Positions 61,613 through 64,000 of a stretch of 64,000 bases of DNA are shown in pieces. This DNA is from Collybia mongolica (taxonomy: Eukaryota > Basidiomycota > Agaricomycetes > Agaricales > Clitocybaceae). Each line of letters begins with the position of its first letter. The first letter of the stretch is position 1. The notes beneath the pieces are model-generated. The model did not search any database. It saw only the letters and a list, made by a program, of their open reading frames with translations, and had not been told where the DNA came from. The stretch lies in assembly GCA_013420905.1 (NCBI GenBank), contig JAAXNY010000013.1, positions 682,001-746,000 on the forward strand, given 5' to 3'. A program made the translations under genes and the position numbers.

Positions 61613-62338
61613 CTATCCCCAATCGGTCCTATTCCATCTATGAAGGGCCTTCAATACAGGACAGTACCTCTTATGTTCCCGCCAGTCGGCACTCTGACAT
61701 TCCTAGAACACAAATCGTGAATACTACCGTGTGCTAAGGGGGACTACTGACCTTGCTGCAATACGAACTTTTGCACGCATTACAGCGCATCTCGGTCACA
61801 TTATTGCATTTGATGCACTTTTTGTAATAGCCGTCGTCACTGCGCTTTCTGAGCCCCGCATTTATTTCTTTCAGTCTCGTTAACGATACCGGGAGGACCT
61901 AAGTCGCTCGAAAACCCACATCAATACATTTAGGTTATTTCTGACCGTACCTCAATGATGTCTGGGTCCTCAATTCTAAATCCAGTCTGCCCATCTAAGA
62001 AGTGATGAGGGCGCGCGTTGGTAATGCAGAGTGTGTGTCCGACCCGGAAATTCCTCGCATCATGGAACGGGTCGGGCGTGTACATCGCTACAGCAAAACG
62101 TGTTTGCGTGGTATCTTTCACCGAAAAGACAGGTCGTCCCATGAAGGATTGGTCTGCCGTGATCTATAAATGCCAATTCATGTTTCGACATGCCATGATG
62201 GCTAGAAATCAATACCTCCATGAGTAAAATCCAACTCTCGCCCGGCTCCGGGGGAAGTACTGGCATATGACCCGCATCTGGGAAGGCAATAATGTCACCA
62301 AGGTTAAGTGCATACTTCTCGTCGGATCCGTGCGCCAT
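61613..62338 (-). CDS. small protein with C-terminal MYND zinc finger
   Basis: Four exons, each a whole number of codons, join cleanly: 62338-62216 (123 nt), 62163-61951 (213), 61898-61752 (147) and 61702-61613 (90), giving 190 residues. The first 120 residues hold a beta-rich unknown module: MAHGSDEKYALNLGDIIAFP, ADQSFMGRPVFSVKDTTQTR, AVAMYTPDPFHDARNF and GHTLCITNARPHHFLDGQTG. After IIEVLPVSLTRLKEINAGLR comes a complete MYND finger: CIKCNNVTEMRCNACKSSYC (residues about 132-151), then SKECQSADWREHKRYC. MYND fingers bind proline-rich peptides or nucleic acid and are very expanded in Agaricomycetes. The exon sizes, all multiples of three, allow exon skipping. A decayed tandem copy lies just upstream (62750-63400). 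Confidence 0.87.
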
Positions 62339-62749
62339 GTATGACCACAACAGCTGAGAATATTCAAATTACATGAATTTATGCACAAAGGACGCGATGC
62401 ACGTGTAGTGACGTCACGTGAAAAGAATTTTGTGCGCGTCAAGGTCGTGCCTTTACTTGCTAACCCTCATTTTCTGGCAGGCGTGTATTATTTTTCAACC
62501 AAATATGACTTGGAGGACCCGAAATGATTGTCGTGACCATGCAGCATTGGCCCAAAGGATCAATGGGAGGAGTACAGGCGAAATAGCGAAGGTGTCAGCG
62601 GCCCAGTGCTCATGCCATAGCACCCCTCAAGAAAAAACGTAACGTCGGCATACAGATGATAGATACAGCAGCGTCATATCCGCACCACCAGCGACGAAAC
62701 CGTTCATTGGTTATCCCCCGTCAGTCTAGTCTCATTGATGAAGGGACTT
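62339..62749. other. interval between MYND gene and its decayed copy
   Basis: Contains the promoter of the MYND gene with the E-box/CRE-like cluster and, further right, sequence with no motif. Confidence 0.4.
62400..62420. promoter_or_regulatory. CACGTG, TGACGTCA and CACGTG cluster upstream of the MYND gene
   Basis: Two CACGTG E-boxes (62400-62405 and 62415-62420) flank and overlap a palindromic GTGACGTCAC, a CRE-like core. It lies 62-82 bp upstream of the ATG at 62338. The sites suggest bHLH and bZIP regulation; binding is inferred. Confidence 0.45.
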
Positions 62750-63400
62750 CGATACTCGACATCGGTCCTTGTGAAGGGACTGCACCTAAGGAGATTACGA
62801 ACCTCACTGCATAATAGCATCATACAGACCGCACATCGCACGCGGCCATATCATTACACTGAGTGCATCTCTGAAGATGGCCGTTATCATTCCTCTACTT
62901 GAGTTTCGCGTTTATCCGCCATAGCGTGTTCAGGGTCTTGGAAGGAGCCGTGGCAGGACATAATGGTCTACGTCAGCACGTCAACTCTAAGGGTTCCAGT
63001 TGTACCTTGGTTCAACGATAAAACGTGGGCCTTTAATCGAGAAACCCTTCTGCCCTTACGATGGAGACGCGCGTTGGTCATGTAAGTTGTGCATCGGATC
63101 TTAAAGTCCCTCGTGTCCTTGACTGATTTGGGTGTGTAAATCGCGACCACAAAGTCGGTCTGCGTGGATTTATCTACTACAAGGATAGGATGTCCCATAT
63201 TAATATTTTTTGGCGATGATCTGTACGAGTCGGTGTTGTGTGATGTTCGGAGAGGTAGTGATTGGGCGGTAAAACATCACGAACAAGATCCTGCTTATTG
63301 CTAGGTTCCGTGGTAAAAGTTGGCAAGTGAGCCGCATCTGGGAAAACGACGATGTTGTTAAGGTCGATATTTTTCGTTCGAGCCGAGTGCTATGCATGGC
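62750..63400 (-). pseudogene. decayed tandem copy of the MYND gene
   Basis: Pieces reproduce the neighbouring gene in the same order. LNNIVVFPDAAHLPTFTTEP matches LGDIIAFPDAGHMPVLPPEP. GHPILVVDKSTQTDFVVAIY and then TPKSVKDTRDFK match the second exon, and a weak match of INAKLK-stop-RNDNGHLQRC with CTQC-type Cys matches the third. The first-exon copy has a frameshift beside the ATG, a TAG splits the linker, and the MYND finger is broken after its first CxxC. It is a direct, head-to-tail duplicate. Confidence 0.7.
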
Positions 63401-63500
63401 CTAAGACAAACCGTTGAAAAAGTTTCACCCCAACTTGAACTTACATGGGATGGGGGGGATGATCGTCACGTGACATCTCCAGCTTTGTCGTTGGACCACG
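63401..63500. promoter_or_regulatory. PSF1 promoter with GTCACGTGAC palindrome
   Basis: A perfect 10-bp palindrome GTCACGTGAC (63465-63474) lies 27-36 bp before the PSF1 ATG and matches a CDEI-type site RTCACRTG. The same core is near the E2 and MYND starts. Confidence 0.45.
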
Positions 63501-64000
63501 ATGAGCGAAACGCGTCAATATGGTGAACTCGCCACCCAGCTGGTAATGGAATCGCGCAGGTCCACCCAAACGGACACACTGCTCAAATACAATGATTCCC
63601 TCATTCGATCTATCATTCGCGAACAACGGGACCTTGAAAAAACCATAGAATCATATGCGCGAATCGCAGGGCCGGGGAATACACCACCCCCACCCCAACT
63701 CCTTATCCTTCAGACGATCATAAACCGGAATAAAAGGTGTCTCCTTGCATACCATTCCCATCGTACCGATCGCCTGCGAGATCTATATTGGGCCGTTGGG
63801 GGTGCGTTGCCACATATATTGTCAAATCAGGAAATTAGAGGGAAGCTGTCACCACACGAGGTAGATTTCCTCCGGCAGTACAACGCCTCAGTCATGGAGT
63901 TTCGTTCAGACTTCTCTTATGAGCTGGACATCATGGCTAGCATCACTCATCCACCGAAGGATCTCCACACACTTGTCAGGGTGGTGAGGGATTGTGGAGT
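63501..64000 (+). CDS. PSF1: GINS complex subunit Psf1, 5' part, cut by the window edge
   Basis: ATG 63501 begins MSETRQYGELATQLVMESRR and runs open without intron to the end of the window (about 166 residues). Family-typical parts are STQTDTLLKYNDSLIRSIIR, NRNKRCLLAYHSHRTDRLRD, LYWAVGGALPHIL, KLSPHEVDFLRQYNASVMEF and HPPKDLHTLVRVVRDCGV. Psf1 with Sld5, Psf2 and Psf3 forms the GINS tetramer that binds Cdc45 and MCM2-7 (the CMG helicase) and is essential for replication. Psf1 is usually about 200-220 residues, so the C-terminal B-domain part is missing only because of the window. The start is supported by the family N-terminus. Confidence 0.93.
   Translation, partial: MSETRQYGELATQLVMESRRSTQTDTLLKYNDSLIRSIIREQRDLEKTIESYARIAGPGNTPPPPQLLILQTIINRNKRCLLAYHSHRTDRLRDLYWAVGGALPHILSNQEIRGKLSPHEVDFLRQYNASVMEFRSDFSYELDIMASITHPPKDLHTLVRVVRDCG

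Overview
The window looks like nuclear DNA of a basidiomycete fungus, most likely an Agaricomycete. Genes are split by many short introns (about 45-70 nt, GT..AG, often with GTAAGT- or GTGCGT-like donors), lie close together on both strands, and give typical mushroom-type proteins. These include an OPT transporter, a fungal CorA-like protein, a multi-intron P450, an EthD-type protein, a LysM secreted protein and MYND-finger proteins. All exon models were built by hand from splice consensus, reading-phase agreement and family motifs; some edges may be off by a few bases.

Layout. 1-2919: right part of a hAT DNA transposon with a decayed transposase and a GGTCC-rich end. 2920-7542: gene-poor stretch with two related F-box genes, one a truncated fragment and one broken. 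7956-12440: oligopeptide transporter (OPT). 15109-17192: ArsB/NhaD-type permease. 17860-20188: CorA-like protein. 21775-22916: conserved protein of unknown function. 24314-34393: decayed TPR-CHAT gene split by a 5.7-kb LINE with a 16-bp target-site duplication. 34846-35682: secreted two-LysM protein. 36519-40791: UTP22/Nrap ribosome-biogenesis gene. 41156-41947: dimeric alpha-beta barrel protein. 42121-44395: cytochrome P450. 45221-46965: an unrecognised ORF, a decayed MYND-like ORF and a 523-bp MITE with an 8-bp target-site duplication. 47955-50309: inverted pair of 101-residue secreted proteins. 50628-52022: GTPBP1/2 N-domain-only protein. 52449-57029: H3K9-type SET methyltransferase. 57197-58381: E2 ubiquitin-conjugating enzyme. 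60624-61253: EXPERA/TMEM97 protein. 61613-63400: MYND gene and its decayed tandem copy. 63501-64000: start of GINS subunit PSF1, cut by the window edge.

How the genes relate. The right half is mostly core housekeeping and chromatin functions (rRNA processing, H3K9 methylation, ubiquitin conjugation, DNA replication). The left half is accessory, with transporters, transposons and expanded families. No secondary-metabolite or other pathway cluster is evident. The best leads are: (1) the UBE2D-like E2, with an H-M-N instead of H-P-N motif, two tiny exons, a probable GC-AG intron and a disordered tail, facing an H3K9 methyltransferase tail to tail; (2) the LINE ORF2, which keeps one frame over 3.5 kb with only TGA nonsense codons; (3) the inverted secreted-protein pair; (4) the MITE two codons before a stop; and (5) Cbf1-like GTCACGTG sites upstream of several housekeeping genes.
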